NCBI GenBank assembly: GCA_019359075.1
Contig: JAHHIB010000002.1
Coordinates: forward strand, 1 to 64,000
Direction: 5' to 3'
Length of the DNA stretch: 64,000 bases
From: Kalymmatonema hyalinum WJT4-NPBG1
GTDB taxonomy: Bacteria; Cyanobacteriota; Cyanobacteriia; Cyanobacteriales; Nostocaceae
Below, piece after piece: positions 11,005-22,279 of this stretch (position 1 is its first letter; every line of letters starts with the position of its first letter). The position numbers and the translations under genes were made by a program. The notes below the pieces were generated by a model, which had not been told where the DNA came from, did no database searches, and worked only from the letters and a program-made list of their open reading frames with translations.

Positions 11005-11355
11005 GGCTGATTTGTCTAGGGAACACTGTTTTATAATGTACCAAGACTGATACAATTCCTTACCTGTTCCAATCTGTTGTGAAATTTGTTACTTTTCGTT
11101 ACATTTGCTTGTCATTTAAAATCTCAAAGCAATTGAAACAGGCAGGTCTCTATTTTGATAGATGACAGGTGGTATGATTCCGGTTGCATATGTAAATAAA
11201 AAAACTGTAGAGATGCGTTTCAATCAGCGTCACTGAAACAATAAGAGTGATAAAAACTAAACTCACAAGCAACCTCCAATATATGCTACAAGTGTGCATC
11301 GAAGCTCCTATTAACCCAAGTTGCGTGTTTCTAAGCCGAAAATCGTTGTTCTTTT

Positions 11356-12345
11356 ATGCCTAATACCACCTGGACTCGTCACCACATTCTTTCCCTCGCT
11401 GACTTCACCACATCTGAGTACGATACTGTTTTGCAAACTGCTGCCAGTTTTCAAGAAGTGCTATCACGGCGGACAAAGAAAGTCCCAACTTTACAGGGAC
11501 AGGTGGTGGCGAATTTATTTTTTGAACCATCTACCCGCACTCGTAGCAGTTTTGAACTCGCTGCTAAGCGGCTTTCGGCAGATACGCTGAACTTCGCTTC
11601 AGGAAGTTCTTCGATGACAAAAGGAGAGACTATTCTCGACACCGCGAAGACTTACTTGGCAATGGGAACTGATATCATGGTGATTCGCCATCGGGAAGCT
11701 GGAGTACCTAATGCGATCGCCCAAGAAATGGATCGGCTTGGTGTACGCGTCTGCGTCCTCAATGCTGGTGATGGTCAACACGAGCATCCTTCCCAAGCTC
11801 TGCTAGACTTATTTACTATCTGTACTCTCCTTGACCCCGACAATCCGCGTGTCGAACTTTTAAAAGATAAGAAGGTTGCCATTGTTGGGGATATTCTACA
11901 TTCGCGGGTAGCGCGATCGAATATCTGGAGTTTTACAGCCTGTGGCGCTGACGTGCATCTAGCAGCACCACCCACCTTATTGCCTAAATTATTTGCAGAT
12001 TACGGCGAAGATAGACCAGGCAAAGTGTTTCTGCATTGGGAGTTAGAACCAGCTTTGCAAGATGCTGATTTTGTCATGACTTTGCGCTTGCAAAAGGAAC
12101 GAATGACTGCTCATTTATTGCCTTCTTTGCGAGAATACCATCAGATGTTTGGTATTACACGCTCAAAGTTGCAACTGTGCAAGCCAAACGTCAAAGTTTT
12201 GCACCCAGGTCCTGTTAACCGTGGTGTCGAAATTAGCTCGGAATTAATGGATGACCCTGAATTTAGCCTGATTCAAGCTCAAGTGACCAGTGGTGTTGCC
12301 GTTCGTATGGCGCTGCTGTATTTGATAGGAAGTGGTAAGGCGTAG
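11356..12345 (+). CDS. pyrB: Aspartate carbamoyltransferase catalytic subunit
   Basis: [46 protein letters not shown]. Confidence 0.96.
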   Translation: MPNTTWTRHHILSLADFTTSEYDTVLQTAASFQEVLSRRTKKVPTLQGQVVANLFFEPSTRTRSSFELAAKRLSADTLNFASGSSSMTKGETILDTAKTYLAMGTDIMVIRHREAGVPNAIAQEMDRLGVRVCVLNAGDGQHEHPSQALLDLFTICTLLDPDNPRVELLKDKKVAIVGDILHSRVARSNIWSFTACGADVHLAAPPTLLPKLFADYGEDRPGKVFLHWELEPALQDADFVMTLRLQKERMTAHLLPSLREYHQMFGITRSKLQLCKPNVKVLHPGPVNRGVEISSELMDDPEFSLIQAQVTSGVAVRMALLYLIGSGKA

Positions 12346-12359
12346 TAGCAGAATTTGTG

Positions 12360-12385
12360 TAGAGACGTGACATAGCACGTCTCTA
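12360..12385 (+). terminator. Palindrome downstream of pyrB (TAGAGACGTG...CACGTCTCTA), probable terminator/repeat
   Basis: Perfect 10-bp inverted repeat 15 bp after the pyrB stop; same family as 53111 and 54636. Confidence 0.55.
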
Positions 12386-12483
12386 CATTTCAATTGAATG
12401 GCACATCCCTACAAATCAACAGCCAGAATATTAGTGTTGACATTTGACACCTAATATTTGATTTGTGAAAATCGCGCATGCTC

Positions 12484-12516
12484 AGATTCCCGACTTCTTT
12501 AAGAAGTCGCGAATCT
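12484..12516. repeat. Interspersed palindrome AGATTCCCGACTTCTT/AAGAAGTCGCGAATCT
   Basis: Near-perfect inverted repeat. Confidence 0.6.
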
Positions 12517-12761
12517 TATGTTCATCAATGATTTAGGATTGGTATATATGCCTATGGTTTCATTTATCCCACCATCATTAATAATAAATGCTTAATTTTA
12601 GTGTATATTTTATGACTTTTATAAAATGAGGTGACTTTTCTGGAATTTGAGACAAAGGCTTTGTAGAAGTTAAGTAACTGAGTCCAAACAAACATAACAT
12701 ACGTTTATTTTTGCCGACTTATTTAGTAACTAGCTTCTAAGAGTGTGGGAGAGAAATCAAT

Positions 12762-13169
12762 ATGAAACTGACATTTTTGTTAACTGCTGTAACTTTATTA
12801 AGCACAATATCTCTAGCCACTCCCGTTCCTGTTAAAGCAGAAAACCCTGCTCAAGCCCGGCAATTATTAGAAACGGGAGAATGTTTTGGGTGTGATTTAA
12901 GAGGAGCTAACCTCAAAGGCGCTCACCTCATTGGTGCTGATTTGAGGAATGCGAATTTAACGGGAGCTAACCTCAAAGATGCCAATTTAGAAGGTGCTGA
13001 TTTAACTGGTGCGAATTTGCAATCTGCTAATTTAACACAAGCATTTCTCAATAGTGCTAGCTTAAATAAAGCTAACCTCACCAATGCTAATTTAAATAAT
13101 GCTAATTTATATAGTGCTGAAGTTGAAGATGGTGTTTTGGTAGGTACTAATTTATTGAAACGATACTAA
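12762..13169 (+). CDS. Secreted pentapeptide-repeat protein
   Basis: Signal peptide MKLTFLLTAVTLLSTISLATPVPVKA then A(N/D)LxxA repeats. Confidence 0.9.
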   Translation: MKLTFLLTAVTLLSTISLATPVPVKAENPAQARQLLETGECFGCDLRGANLKGAHLIGADLRNANLTGANLKDANLEGADLTGANLQSANLTQAFLNSASLNKANLTNANLNNANLYSAEVEDGVLVGTNLLKRY

Positions 13170-13281
13170 AAAGCTTCACAGTGGTAGAAACAATGGTGTA
13201 CAATGAACTAAAAATTATAAATAAAATTATTGTTCCCAAGCCGTAGCCCGGGAACAAAAACAAGAAGTCTATTGTCTGAAG

Positions 13282-14622
13282 TTAATCTCCCGTTATTGAC
13301 AATTCATCAATCCAGATTTTGGGGCATACGCCTCCAGGAGTCAACTCTGGTTCTTTTTCCACCAAAATAATTGACTTGAGGAGTTCTAGAAAATCTCCAG
13401 CAACAGTGGCTGATTCAATGCTTGTCTTCACACCATTGTTGACAAGCCAACCATCAAATGGTAGAGAAAAAGAACCTTGTAAGGCTTTTACGCCTGCATG
13501 AAGAGCTTGTAAATCATCGATAAAAATGACATTTTCTGCCGTTTCTAAGCTCAATTCCTGTTCCGCAGGTGCGGCGGCAAAAACGTGATAGAAATTAGGG
13601 CTAACAGAGACTTTTGCACCAATATTGGCGTTACCTGTCGGCTTAGCATTCATCCTTTTAGCAGTTCCTGCACTATGGAGAAAGCCTGTTAAAATCCCAT
13701 TTTCAATTAACGAAACTTTGCGGGTGGGAGTTCCTTCACCATCAAAAGTTTCTGCACCAATGTTTGCTGAATGCAGGGCGTCATCGTACACCGAAAGCAA
13801 AGGAGAAGCAATTTGCTTGCCTAAATCATCAGGGGTAGATAAACTTTGCTTGTCCAAAATACTTTGAGCATTGAACAAGTTGGAAAAGGCACCGAGTAAA
13901 CTCAAGAAAGCATCTGGTGAGAAAACAACTCGATATTTACCAGACTTGATTTTTTCATAATTCAAGTGGCTGATAGTTTTCTCTGCCGTTTCTTTAATGC
14001 AACCATTGATGTCTAGAGTATCTAAACTCCGGTTGATTCTAAAAGCGCCACCACTGCGGGGTTTTCTCCCATCTTCCTCAGTTTTGCTGTAAAGATAGAT
14101 TGATGATATGGAGTGGGATTCTGTTCTCATCGCGCCATCGCTGTTGAGATAAAATTTGTCAATATCTCTTTGCGCCAAACTGTTATAAGGCACTCCTTTA
14201 ATAGCTGGATGAGCTGCAAGGACTTCTTTTTCAGCTACTAACAGGCTTTCTATAAGTTGAGAAACAGGTGCTTGAGGTGCTTTTTCGTGTGATGAATTAT
14301 TCAGGGGAACAGTAGACTCTGGACTAAAATCAGGGACATTTTCTTTCACCCCAAAAAAACTAGCTTCGTAAGCCGTTTTTAAAGCTAATTCAAGTCCTTT
14401 GGGGTCTACATCTGTTGTGCTGGTGACACCCATTGTATTGTCTTCATTCCAAACACGAACGGTGACACCAGAAAGATTAGAAGCTTTCACTTGCTTGGGC
14501 TCACCTTGATCTACTTGCACACTTGTTGCATCTGCTGTTGAGCCATAGATATCGAATTTCTTGATGCCAAGCTTATCAGCACTTTCCTTGGCGTAATTTG
14601 CAATCTCAGTGATGTTCGACAT
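13282..14622 (-). CDS. TldD/PmbA family metalloprotease subunit (PmbA/TldE-like)
   Basis: SGVTVRVWNEDNTMGVTSTTDVDPKGL; FLHSAGTAKRMNAKPTGNA. Confidence 0.85.
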   Translation of the reverse strand: MSNITEIANYAKESADKLGIKKFDIYGSTADATSVQVDQGEPKQVKASNLSGVTVRVWNEDNTMGVTSTTDVDPKGLELALKTAYEASFFGVKENVPDFSPESTVPLNNSSHEKAPQAPVSQLIESLLVAEKEVLAAHPAIKGVPYNSLAQRDIDKFYLNSDGAMRTESHSISSIYLYSKTEEDGRKPRSGGAFRINRSLDTLDINGCIKETAEKTISHLNYEKIKSGKYRVVFSPDAFLSLLGAFSNLFNAQSILDKQSLSTPDDLGKQIASPLLSVYDDALHSANIGAETFDGEGTPTRKVSLIENGILTGFLHSAGTAKRMNAKPTGNANIGAKVSVSPNFYHVFAAAPAEQELSLETAENVIFIDDLQALHAGVKALQGSFSLPFDGWLVNNGVKTSIESATVAGDFLELLKSIILVEKEPELTPGGVCPKIWIDELSITGD

Positions 14623-14649
14623 AGTTTATTTAAAATTCACCTATTTTCT

Positions 14650-14770
14650 CGCTCGCAGGTTCTACCTGGGAGTGTATTGCAGGAGGCTCTGCCTCCTGGT
14701 ATCGTGTGGCAGAGCCACGCTTGTTGGCATTCCCAGGTGGAACCTGGGAACGAGTTAGTCTAAACCTGGC
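14650..14770. repeat. Cyanobacterial 'CCCAGGTGGAACCTGGGAACG' interspersed repeat
   Basis: cattcccaggtggaacctgggaacgag and gcaggaggctctgcctcctg palindromes. Confidence 0.6.
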
Positions 14771-14776
14771 AACGAG

Positions 14777-16249
14777 TTAGCGTCCACCTACAGTAATCGA
14801 ATCAACTTTGATGTGGGGCTGTCCTACAGTTGTGTAGATACTGCCACTGACAGAACCACAGAAGCCGGCTGCAAGCGACAAATCTTGAGAACACATGGAA
14901 ATTTTGTTCATAATTTCCTTAGCTTCACCAATCAGGATCGCTCCCTTGAGTGGCTTGGTAATTTTGCCATTTTCAATGAGATAAGCTTCATCTACACCAA
15001 AGTTAAATTGACCGGTAGCACCAACGCTACCACCGCCCATCTTTTTACAGTAGATACCTTTATCTACAGAGGCGAATAAATCGTCGGTGGTGTACTCACC
15101 AGTAGCAATGTAGGTATTACGCATCCGGCTAGCCGCAGCAAAGGTAAAATTCTGACGGCGTCCACTACCGGTTCTGGGGTGTCCGGTACGCACTGAACCT
15201 GTTCTATCTGCTAGGAAGTTCTTCAAAACGCCTTTTTCAATTAAGAGCGTTCTTTGAGCCGGCATACCTTCGTCATCCATATCAATTGAACCAAAGGCAT
15301 TTTCGGTTCGTCCTTCATCCCAAGCAGTTAGAGCTTCGTGGGCAATTTTTTCACCTTTTTTATCAGCAAAGGGAGTGGTGTTGCGTTCAATTTGAGTGGT
15401 TTCCAGCAGGTGTCCGCACGCTTCGTGGAAGATAACCCCACCAAAGTGATTCGCCATGATGATGGGGTAAGTCCCTGATTCTACATAATCAGCATAAAGC
15501 ATTTTTCCTGCTGATTCTGCAATATGCTCTGCTGCTTCTGTGTAATCCCAAGCTGTGAGGAAATTGGGGTCGCTGGTATTGCCAGCACGTTCCGCCATGG
15601 AGGCGCGATGAGCACCGTCAGCGCACAGGAGGATAAGTCCTACCGATTGAGTGAGGCGAATGTCACGAGCAAAAGTGCCATCACTCGCGGCGACTAAGAC
15701 TTCTTGCCAATCACGAAAATAAGTGGCGCGGCGTGATTGTACGTGGCTTGCTTTTTGCTGTAATTGGGCAGTACCATCAAGGAGAACCTCTCCCATTTCT
15801 CGCATGGAGGTACACAGTGGTAGCCAGCCATCTTTGCTTCTTTTGGTAGCGTAATCTCGTAGCAGTTCCAGGTTGATTTCTGGGACGAAAGCGTTAGGAG
15901 CAGGAAGTTGCAATCCCAGGATAGAAAGACCTTTTTCCAAAGCTGCTTTTAAACCAGAAAAAGAAAGGTCATTGGTGCTAACGTAGCAGTCAGCTTTGCC
16001 ACGAAATACTCTGACTCCTGCACCAGTGGAAAGACGCGGTGTAATGCTGGTGATCGAGTCGTCTTCTGCAAGGCAGCTAATATAGTTGACACGCTCTAAG
16101 AAGAATTCTATAAAATCAGCACCAGCAGCACGTCCCAGTCCCAAGAGGGTAGACAGAGGGGCTTCCCAGGATTCATCGAATCGCTCTGGTGTAGAGGAGT
16201 ATTGTAAAGTGGGGAGTTGTTTGGAGAGCAGTAGAGTATTTGTAAGCAT
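14777..16249 (-). CDS. TldD family metalloprotease
   Basis: [16 protein letters not shown] (HExxxH), [31 protein letters not shown]. Confidence 0.9.
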   Translation of the reverse strand: MLTNTLLLSKQLPTLQYSSTPERFDESWEAPLSTLLGLGRAAGADFIEFFLERVNYISCLAEDDSITSITPRLSTGAGVRVFRGKADCYVSTNDLSFSGLKAALEKGLSILGLQLPAPNAFVPEINLELLRDYATKRSKDGWLPLCTSMREMGEVLLDGTAQLQQKASHVQSRRATYFRDWQEVLVAASDGTFARDIRLTQSVGLILLCADGAHRASMAERAGNTSDPNFLTAWDYTEAAEHIAESAGKMLYADYVESGTYPIIMANHFGGVIFHEACGHLLETTQIERNTTPFADKKGEKIAHEALTAWDEGRTENAFGSIDMDDEGMPAQRTLLIEKGVLKNFLADRTGSVRTGHPRTGSGRRQNFTFAAASRMRNTYIATGEYTTDDLFASVDKGIYCKKMGGGSVGATGQFNFGVDEAYLIENGKITKPLKGAILIGEAKEIMNKISMCSQDLSLAAGFCGSVSGSIYTTVGQPHIKVDSITVGGR

Positions 16250-16644
16250 CAGTAGCCTCAGAAAGCTGGCGTTATCGGAGTGTTATGGCGGTTCTCAATC
16301 GACTGAGTATAATTAGTTAACACCCATCTGGGTCATAACATTAGGGGCGTGAGTCGTTCTGTATTAAACCTTATTAGGCATCGAGACTAGTCTAACAAAT
16401 CCGTGGAAGCCGCAGTCGCTGCTCCAGCTTTTCATCCAGGTGTGGATACCCGCCTTCAGGCAAAGCAAAGAAGAATTTAAAAGAGATTGGAGGTTGCCGT
16501 GAACATTATTACTGAAAAAATGCAGACACTTCCGTTATAAGTGCTGCTTTGATTGTGGGCGATTGCTGCTGTGGATTATTATTAAGTGAACTGGAGCAAG
16601 TATTAATCCTCATCTCTAACGATTTTGATTTTACTCGCATTAAA

Positions 16645-16902
16645 ATGAAACTAGAACTGGCTACTCTGACGAAAAAATCAGTGAAAAATACAACGACTGA
16701 AATTATATTTTTAATTGAAGAAGACCCGGAGGGTGGTTATACAGCTAGAGCTTTGGGTGAATCAATATTTACCCAGGCTAATGACCTGGCAACTTTGAAG
16801 GAAATGGTACGCGATGCAGTTCACTGCCATTTTCCTGAGAAGGCAAGTTGTCCTAAAGTGATTCGGCTGCACATCGTCCGTGATGAGGTTATTGCTTCGT
16901 GA
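16645..16902 (+). CDS. HicB-like antitoxin
   Basis: TEIIFLIEEDPEGGYTARALGESIFTQANDLATLKEMVRDAV, overlapping a HicA ORF by 4 nt. Confidence 0.75.
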   Translation: MKLELATLTKKSVKNTTTEIIFLIEEDPEGGYTARALGESIFTQANDLATLKEMVRDAVHCHFPEKASCPKVIRLHIVRDEVIAS

Positions 16903-17147
16903 AGCTGCCGCGAGACTTGTCGAGTGAGGATTTGGTCAAGGCATTAGCCCGTTTTGAGTATCTAGTTGATCGGCAAACAGGAAGTCATATTCGTCTAACG
17001 ACACAGAAAAACGGCGAACACCACGTTACAATTCCTGCTCATGACCCGCTTAAGGTCGGTACGCTTAACGCCATCCTGAGAGATATTGCTGAACATTTTG
17101 GCTTGAGTCGCGACGAGTTAATTGCAGAACTTTTTCATAATCAGTGA
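16899..17147 (+). CDS. HicA-like mRNA interferase toxin (YcfA family)
   Basis: LVDRQTGSHIRLTT...HHVTIPAHDPLKVGTLNAILRDIAEHFGLSRDEL. Confidence 0.85.
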   Translation: MKLPRDLSSEDLVKALARFEYLVDRQTGSHIRLTTQKNGEHHVTIPAHDPLKVGTLNAILRDIAEHFGLSRDELIAELFHNQ

Positions 17148-17162
17148 GAATTAAAATTCCAG

Positions 17163-17723
17163 TCAGGCATCGCTCCTTTTCTTAACAGGTTGAGCGGGAT
17201 TGCCTGCATAGATCGTCATCGGCTCTAAAGAACGCCCAGTGACTCCACCTAAAGTTAGCACTGCTCCCCATCCTACGGTGACTCCAGGACCAATCACCGA
17301 CTTAGCTGCAATCCAACTGCTTTCTTGAATATGAATTGGCGCAGGGATTAGTTTAAAATCAGGATGGACCCAGTTATGGTTTCCTGTGCAGAGGTAGACA
17401 CCTTGAGACAAACAGACATGACTTTCGATGGTGATCGGGGCGATGTTGTCTAGCCATGCATCTTCACCAATCCAAACATAGTCGCCTACTGTCAGTCGCC
17501 AGGGAAACTTCACCCGGACTCCAGGTTTGATGCGCACACCTTGACCGATTTTTGCCCCAAAGAAACGGATTATCCAAACCTTGAAAGCTGACATGGGAAG
17601 CAAATAGCTGTGTACTAAGGGTGATCCAACAAAGTACCACAACAGCTGTTTCCACAAAGGAGCGCCTGGGGTGTAAGTACCGAGGGTGTAGTTATCTAAA
17701 CGCATAAGATGAGTGAGCAACAC
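17163..17723 (-). CDS. WcaF-type hexapeptide acetyltransferase
   Basis: Left-handed beta-helix hexapeptides; GNHNWVHPDFKL; IGPGVTVGWGAVLTLGGV. Confidence 0.85.
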   Translation of the reverse strand: MLLTHLMRLDNYTLGTYTPGAPLWKQLLWYFVGSPLVHSYLLPMSAFKVWIIRFFGAKIGQGVRIKPGVRVKFPWRLTVGDYVWIGEDAWLDNIAPITIESHVCLSQGVYLCTGNHNWVHPDFKLIPAPIHIQESSWIAAKSVIGPGVTVGWGAVLTLGGVTGRSLEPMTIYAGNPAQPVKKRSDA

Positions 17724-18300
17724 GAGGACTCAGGCTGGCTCCGGTTCGACCTGTGAAAACCCAAACGATAGCGCGACAGCTATCGCGTAAGATTTCGACC
17801 AAGGACTCTGTGGGTTCGTTTGAGGGAATAGAGATAGGGGTGAAGGTGATACCCTGACTGCCAAGGACGATGGTAGCTATTGCTTTCGCTCTGGGCATAT
17901 GAAAGTCCGAGGTAATGAGGTAGAGATGGTGAATATTTCGGCTGTTGAAGTCTTTGACAAGGGAGGTGAAGTTGGTGACAGTATCGCTCGCTCGGTAGTC
18001 GAGGTGAACTCGTTGCTTGGGGATACCAGCAGCGCGGAAAATCTCACGGGCATTGTTAGGAGGAATACCAGAGGAAACCCAAATTTCCAGAGAGGGATGA
18101 GTTTGGGCAAATTGAGCTGTGAACTCTTCGCGGTCTTGACCACCCCCTAGAGTTAGAATTGTTTGGGGATGAGGTGCTTGGTAATGGGCGATCGCCAGTC
18201 GAATTGGAATAATGCTCATTAGGATGACGAGCAAGCCAACGAGAGTTAAAATCCAGCTTTTTCTGAATACATGATGAAATCGTTTCACCAACATAAGCAT
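17692..18300 (-). CDS. YdcF/ElyC-type DUF218 protein
   Basis: TILTLGGGQDREEF, VHLDYRASDTVTNFTSL, LITSDFHMPRAKAIA. Confidence 0.85.
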   Translation of the reverse strand: MLMLVKRFHHVFRKSWILTLVGLLVILMSIIPIRLAIAHYQAPHPQTILTLGGGQDREEFTAQFAQTHPSLEIWVSSGIPPNNAREIFRAAGIPKQRVHLDYRASDTVTNFTSLVKDFNSRNIHHLYLITSDFHMPRAKAIATIVLGSQGITFTPISIPSNEPTESLVEILRDSCRAIVWVFTGRTGASLSPRVAHSSYAFR

Positions 18301-18360
18301 TCAAAGTCGAGGGCTAGGCGAGCGCAATTAGAACAGTTTAGTCTGGTAATTTGAATGACC

Positions 18361-19374
18361 TTAAGAGCAAACTTCTAATTTAGAATAAGTACATAATTGC
18401 TTTGAGATTAAATCGACTACGGCTTGATTACCAGCCTCATTCAAGTGAACTTCATCTCTAAAAAAGGACTGTACAGTAGTCGTTGGGAAACTAGACCAGG
18501 CTGTATGCGTGTCAAACATAGGAACTTGTAGTTCTTTGAGAACTTGAAGGAATTGAGATTTGTAATTTGGTGTTTTCGCTGTTGGAATCAAATCCTCACA
18601 ATTAGGTGTAAATAAGACAAATACTGGAATTTTTTTTGCTCGAATTAGGTTCACCATTGCTTTGACTTGTTGCATATTCTGCTGGAATTGCTTGTCATTT
18701 TCTTTATTTAAAACTTGCGGAGTGGTAGAACTGGAATTGGAAGCTGTGGATAAAAAGAATTTAGCCAAGATATAACGTGTTATGAGTTCTTGAGTCGCTA
18801 GTATGGGAGGTCGATCTGGGTAGTTTGGATTGTGTCCAACTGGAGCGATCGTGCTAGTAGGCTGGGTTAAATCATGGGTACCGATTTGCAAAATTACAGC
18901 GTTACTTTGGAATATGCCAAACTTACGAAGATATCCTAGTTGGTTGCCAATTCCCCATGAACCAGCAGAACCATTAAGGATTTCCACTGACTTTCCCAAA
19001 GATGACAATCTCGTTTTTAGCAGTTCAGAAATGATTTGTGTTTGGTCGGTGGGATTGCCGCCGTTGAGGACAGAATCGCCTGTCATTAAAATTCTCACAA
19101 CCCCCTGAGGCTTTTCTAGTGTAATCGGCTCTGAGCGTTGTGAATACTCGTTGTATTTTATTCTCTTGCCAAAGCGGAACATATTTTGATTAGGTTGAAA
19201 GCGATAGCCTGTATCTGGATCTGCTTGAGATAGTACAGGAGTACCTAGTCCAAAAACGAGCCTTAAACTAACTTCAAGGGTTACGAAGGCAGCAGCTATA
19301 GATGCAGATACCCAATATTCGGGTGGTATTTTTATTATTTTAAGGTTCTTGCTGCTGTAGTTTCTCATATTCAA
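18361..19374 (-). CDS. SGNH/GDSL hydrolase, membrane-anchored
   Basis: RILMTGDSVLNGG (GDS), GTHDLT, FRDEVHLNEAGNQ (DxxH); N-terminal TM. Confidence 0.8.
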   Translation of the reverse strand: MNMRNYSSKNLKIIKIPPEYWVSASIAAAFVTLEVSLRLVFGLGTPVLSQADPDTGYRFQPNQNMFRFGKRIKYNEYSQRSEPITLEKPQGVVRILMTGDSVLNGGNPTDQTQIISELLKTRLSSLGKSVEILNGSAGSWGIGNQLGYLRKFGIFQSNAVILQIGTHDLTQPTSTIAPVGHNPNYPDRPPILATQELITRYILAKFFLSTASNSSSTTPQVLNKENDKQFQQNMQQVKAMVNLIRAKKIPVFVLFTPNCEDLIPTAKTPNYKSQFLQVLKELQVPMFDTHTAWSSFPTTTVQSFFRDEVHLNEAGNQAVVDLISKQLCTYSKLEVCS

Positions 19375-20116
19375 TTAAGCGAATAGACAAAAGAATTTCT
19401 GCCAAGACACGCTCAAATGCGTAGTGCCATCCATGCCAGCCATCGAGGATACCACCTTTGAGGATAAGGCAGTAAAACAGAATAACGAAGGGAGCCAAAA
19501 TTTTTTGTTTGCGAATGCGATCGCCCAAACTTAGTTGACTATCAGGAATCTGTGTAAGCTTATTGACTTCAATCACCATGTAGCCGTCTTGTGCCCAAAG
19601 CCAGCGATTTAAGGGTTTACGGTCATCATGGTAGATGTAGGAAGAAAGTAGGCTGGATGTTCCCTCAACACTAACGCGATGGGCATGCCCATCATTTTTA
19701 TAAATTGCTTTTTCTCGTTTATATAAGACTTTACGTGGTGGTAGCAAAGCGCCACGCAGCGGTTTACCAAAGACACAGTATTTAAATCGAATAATATAGC
19801 TATTGACTTCAAGCTCCTCAGGTAAATTTTTGATTTCAACAATCAATTCCTTTGAGAGAATATAGTCTGCGTCCAAGGAAAGCACCCATACAGATTCAAT
19901 CTTTGATAAGCCGTAATTACATTGATTTGCGAATGAGTCAAACTTTCTGTGAAAGACCTCTACTTGGGGATAGTACTGTAAAATTTTAAGTGTTTCATCA
20001 TTGCTAAAACTATCAATGACGACAATCCTATTTGCCCAAGAAAGACGTTGGAGAGTACGTTCAATGTTGGGTGCTTCATTATATGTGAGTAATAGAGGTG
20101 TAATTTTTTCTAGCAT
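19340..20116 (-). CDS. Glycosyltransferase family 2
   Basis: LTYNEAPNIERTLQRLSWANRIVVIDSFSNDETL; WVLSLDADYILSKEL. Confidence 0.88.
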   Translation of the reverse strand: MLEKITPLLLTYNEAPNIERTLQRLSWANRIVVIDSFSNDETLKILQYYPQVEVFHRKFDSFANQCNYGLSKIESVWVLSLDADYILSKELIVEIKNLPEELEVNSYIIRFKYCVFGKPLRGALLPPRKVLYKREKAIYKNDGHAHRVSVEGTSSLLSSYIYHDDRKPLNRWLWAQDGYMVIEVNKLTQIPDSQLSLGDRIRKQKILAPFVILFYCLILKGGILDGWHGWHYAFERVLAEILLSIRLIEYEKLQQQEP

Positions 20117-20144
20117 CAGTATAGGAAATGATAAGTGATTTTGT

Positions 20145-20795
20145 TCACTTTCTAGCAACAGACGCACAGCACAACATGGATTTCCAAAGGTATGGCAATC
20201 TACCAGCAAATTTGAATCGAATGTCTGTGTAAGCCTCTGTTTCTAAAAGTTCAGTCAGGGTTTTAACCGAGAAGAATTTGATATGACCTCCATCCCATAG
20301 GACTGAAAAGTGACTATCCATTTTTCCTGAAAGGGCAAGGATGAGATTTTTTAAATAGCCATGATACGGTGTGGTAAGAATTAAATGACCTCCTGGTTTG
20401 AGACATTTTCGAGCTAACCTTACTAATTCCTTGGGATAGAATAAATGCTCGATCACCTCAACTGCAATGATGATATCAAAAGCATTTAAAAGTTCAGGTT
20501 TTGGTGAGTCGTAGATGCTCGCTTGGATGAACTGGCAGTCTGGAAAGTTTTGGCTAGCAATTGCGATGCCTGAGGCAGACTCCTCTACACCAACGACTTC
20601 ATAGCCTTGTTGAGCAATAATATGGCTAAGACTTCCATTACCGCATCCCAAATCTAAAACTCTAGCTCCAGATTTAGCTTTTTCAGTCAGCATTGATAGT
20701 AATGGAACTGTTAAATATGAATAAGTATGTGTCAGAGTACTACCTTGGTATTGATACTCGTACTCAGCTGCCTTTGATGTTATCTCTATTGTCAT
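20145..20795 (-). CDS. Class I SAM methyltransferase
   Basis: GARVLDLGCGNGSLSHIIAQQGYEVVGVE; AVEVIEHLFYP. Confidence 0.88.
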   Translation of the reverse strand: MTIEITSKAAEYEYQYQGSTLTHTYSYLTVPLLSMLTEKAKSGARVLDLGCGNGSLSHIIAQQGYEVVGVEESASGIAIASQNFPDCQFIQASIYDSPKPELLNAFDIIIAVEVIEHLFYPKELVRLARKCLKPGGHLILTTPYHGYLKNLILALSGKMDSHFSVLWDGGHIKFFSVKTLTELLETEAYTDIRFKFAGRLPYLWKSMLCCASVARK

Positions 20796-20809
20796 AAATT
20801 AAATTTTTC

Positions 20810-22003
20810 CTATTGCACGTAAAGGACTGGTTTTGTGTTGGTAATTTTGGTGTAAATGTCAATTAGATTGCTAGCTACGTTGCTCCAGGTATAACGTTTA
20901 GAAACCAGTTGACGAGCGCGATCGCCCATAATCTTTGCTTCTTGAGAATCTTCTAAAGCTTGCTTGAGGAAAAATGCAATTGCACCTACATCGAGATCTG
21001 CAACATAGCCGAGGCATTGCTCATTGACTACATCAGCTAGAGCAACACCAGGAGTGATAACAACAGGAAGACCGACAGCAAGAGCTTCTAGGACTGCTAT
21101 GCCAAAGTTTTCTGAATAGGAAGTCAGAGCAAATAAGTCTGCTCCCTGCATCAATACATTTTTAATTTCTCCTTTGACAAATCCGGTAAACTGGGTGCGA
21201 TTACGAATGCCATGAGACACTAGAAAGGACTCTACTTCACTTTCGTATTCTGGCGAGCCACTACCCGCTATAACAAAGGTGAAGCGATAATTGGTAAGCT
21301 TTCCTAGCGCTGGAATTAGGTAATCCAAACCTTTTTTAGGATGCAGGCGAGACAAAAACAAGATAATAGGTTCATCTGCTGGAACATTGAGGTATTGCCG
21401 CAGACGCTGACGAGCATCAGGAATTGTGGGAGGGATAAACAGACCGTGGGGCAAGATAAAGCTTGGGGTGTCTAGACTTAACCGGGAAACTTCTTGCTGT
21501 TCTTGTTCTGAGGTGAGGTGAAGTGCTTGAGCGTGATTGAGATTAGCTTTTTCTATAAGTTGGAGATAAATTTGCTTTTTGCAAGCGCTTTGCTGCAGGG
21601 ACCATCGGCATAGCTGTCCTAAGGGACGAACGATGTAAGGAACTTGTTGGCGACGGGCGATCGCCATTGCTGCTGTAGAAGGATAGGAAAAGATGGCATC
21701 GATATGTAACACGTCATACTGGTGAATTACCTGCCACAACCAACTGCTTAACTGCCAAGAGAAAGCAAACTCGCGTAGGGTATGGAGGTTCGGGGAGAAA
21801 CGGGGGAAGAACCAAACTGGAACCTGTTGATACTCGATACGTTGTCCAAGAGGTACATCTAGCAGATTGAGTCCATTATCGTTTGTAGTAGCAATTTCAG
21901 CCTCTACACCGCTGTCTCGCAGTGCCTTGACCATTCCTATCACGGCAAGGCTTGGACCGCCCCGGACTGGAGCAATAGAGGGAATCACATGAAGAACTTT
22001 CAC
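20810..22003 (-). CDS. Glycosyltransferase family 4
   Basis: VRGGPSLAVIGMVKAL; FLSRLHPKKGLDYLIPA; SENFGIAVLEALAVGLPVV. Confidence 0.9.
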   Translation of the reverse strand: MKVLHVIPSIAPVRGGPSLAVIGMVKALRDSGVEAEIATTNDNGLNLLDVPLGQRIEYQQVPVWFFPRFSPNLHTLREFAFSWQLSSWLWQVIHQYDVLHIDAIFSYPSTAAMAIARRQQVPYIVRPLGQLCRWSLQQSACKKQIYLQLIEKANLNHAQALHLTSEQEQQEVSRLSLDTPSFILPHGLFIPPTIPDARQRLRQYLNVPADEPIILFLSRLHPKKGLDYLIPALGKLTNYRFTFVIAGSGSPEYESEVESFLVSHGIRNRTQFTGFVKGEIKNVLMQGADLFALTSYSENFGIAVLEALAVGLPVVITPGVALADVVNEQCLGYVADLDVGAIAFFLKQALEDSQEAKIMGDRARQLVSKRYTWSNVASNLIDIYTKITNTKPVLYVQ

Positions 22004-22238
22004 AATTTAGCTCCAATTGGGGAATTCAGGAATATTCAACCTACGTTGATTCAACGCAATTGCAATCCAAGGTGTTGAGTTTATAGATTGATACCAATTC
22101 TCTATGAAGATGCGCCAAACCCATTGTCGCCCTCAAGCTATGCTGCAAGCTTTTTTCTGCAACATATGAGCCGACCACTAGCGCTTTGGGCGCAAGCTAC
22201 ATATGGAAGAAACACAATAATCCTCTTCCGTTCTGTCG

Positions 22239-22259
22239 TCTGCCTTCTGCCTTCTGCCT
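22239..22259. repeat. Heptamer STRR (TCTGCCT)x3
   Basis: Exact 7-bp tandem. Confidence 0.7.
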
Positions 22260-22279
22260 TGTATTTCTTAGGAGAGAGC

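Noticed and set aside
13282-16249. PmbA/TldD pair as a RiPP biosynthetic locus
   Set aside because: No precursor peptide or modification enzyme nearby; the tandem pair is common in cyanobacterial genomes, so treated as housekeeping.
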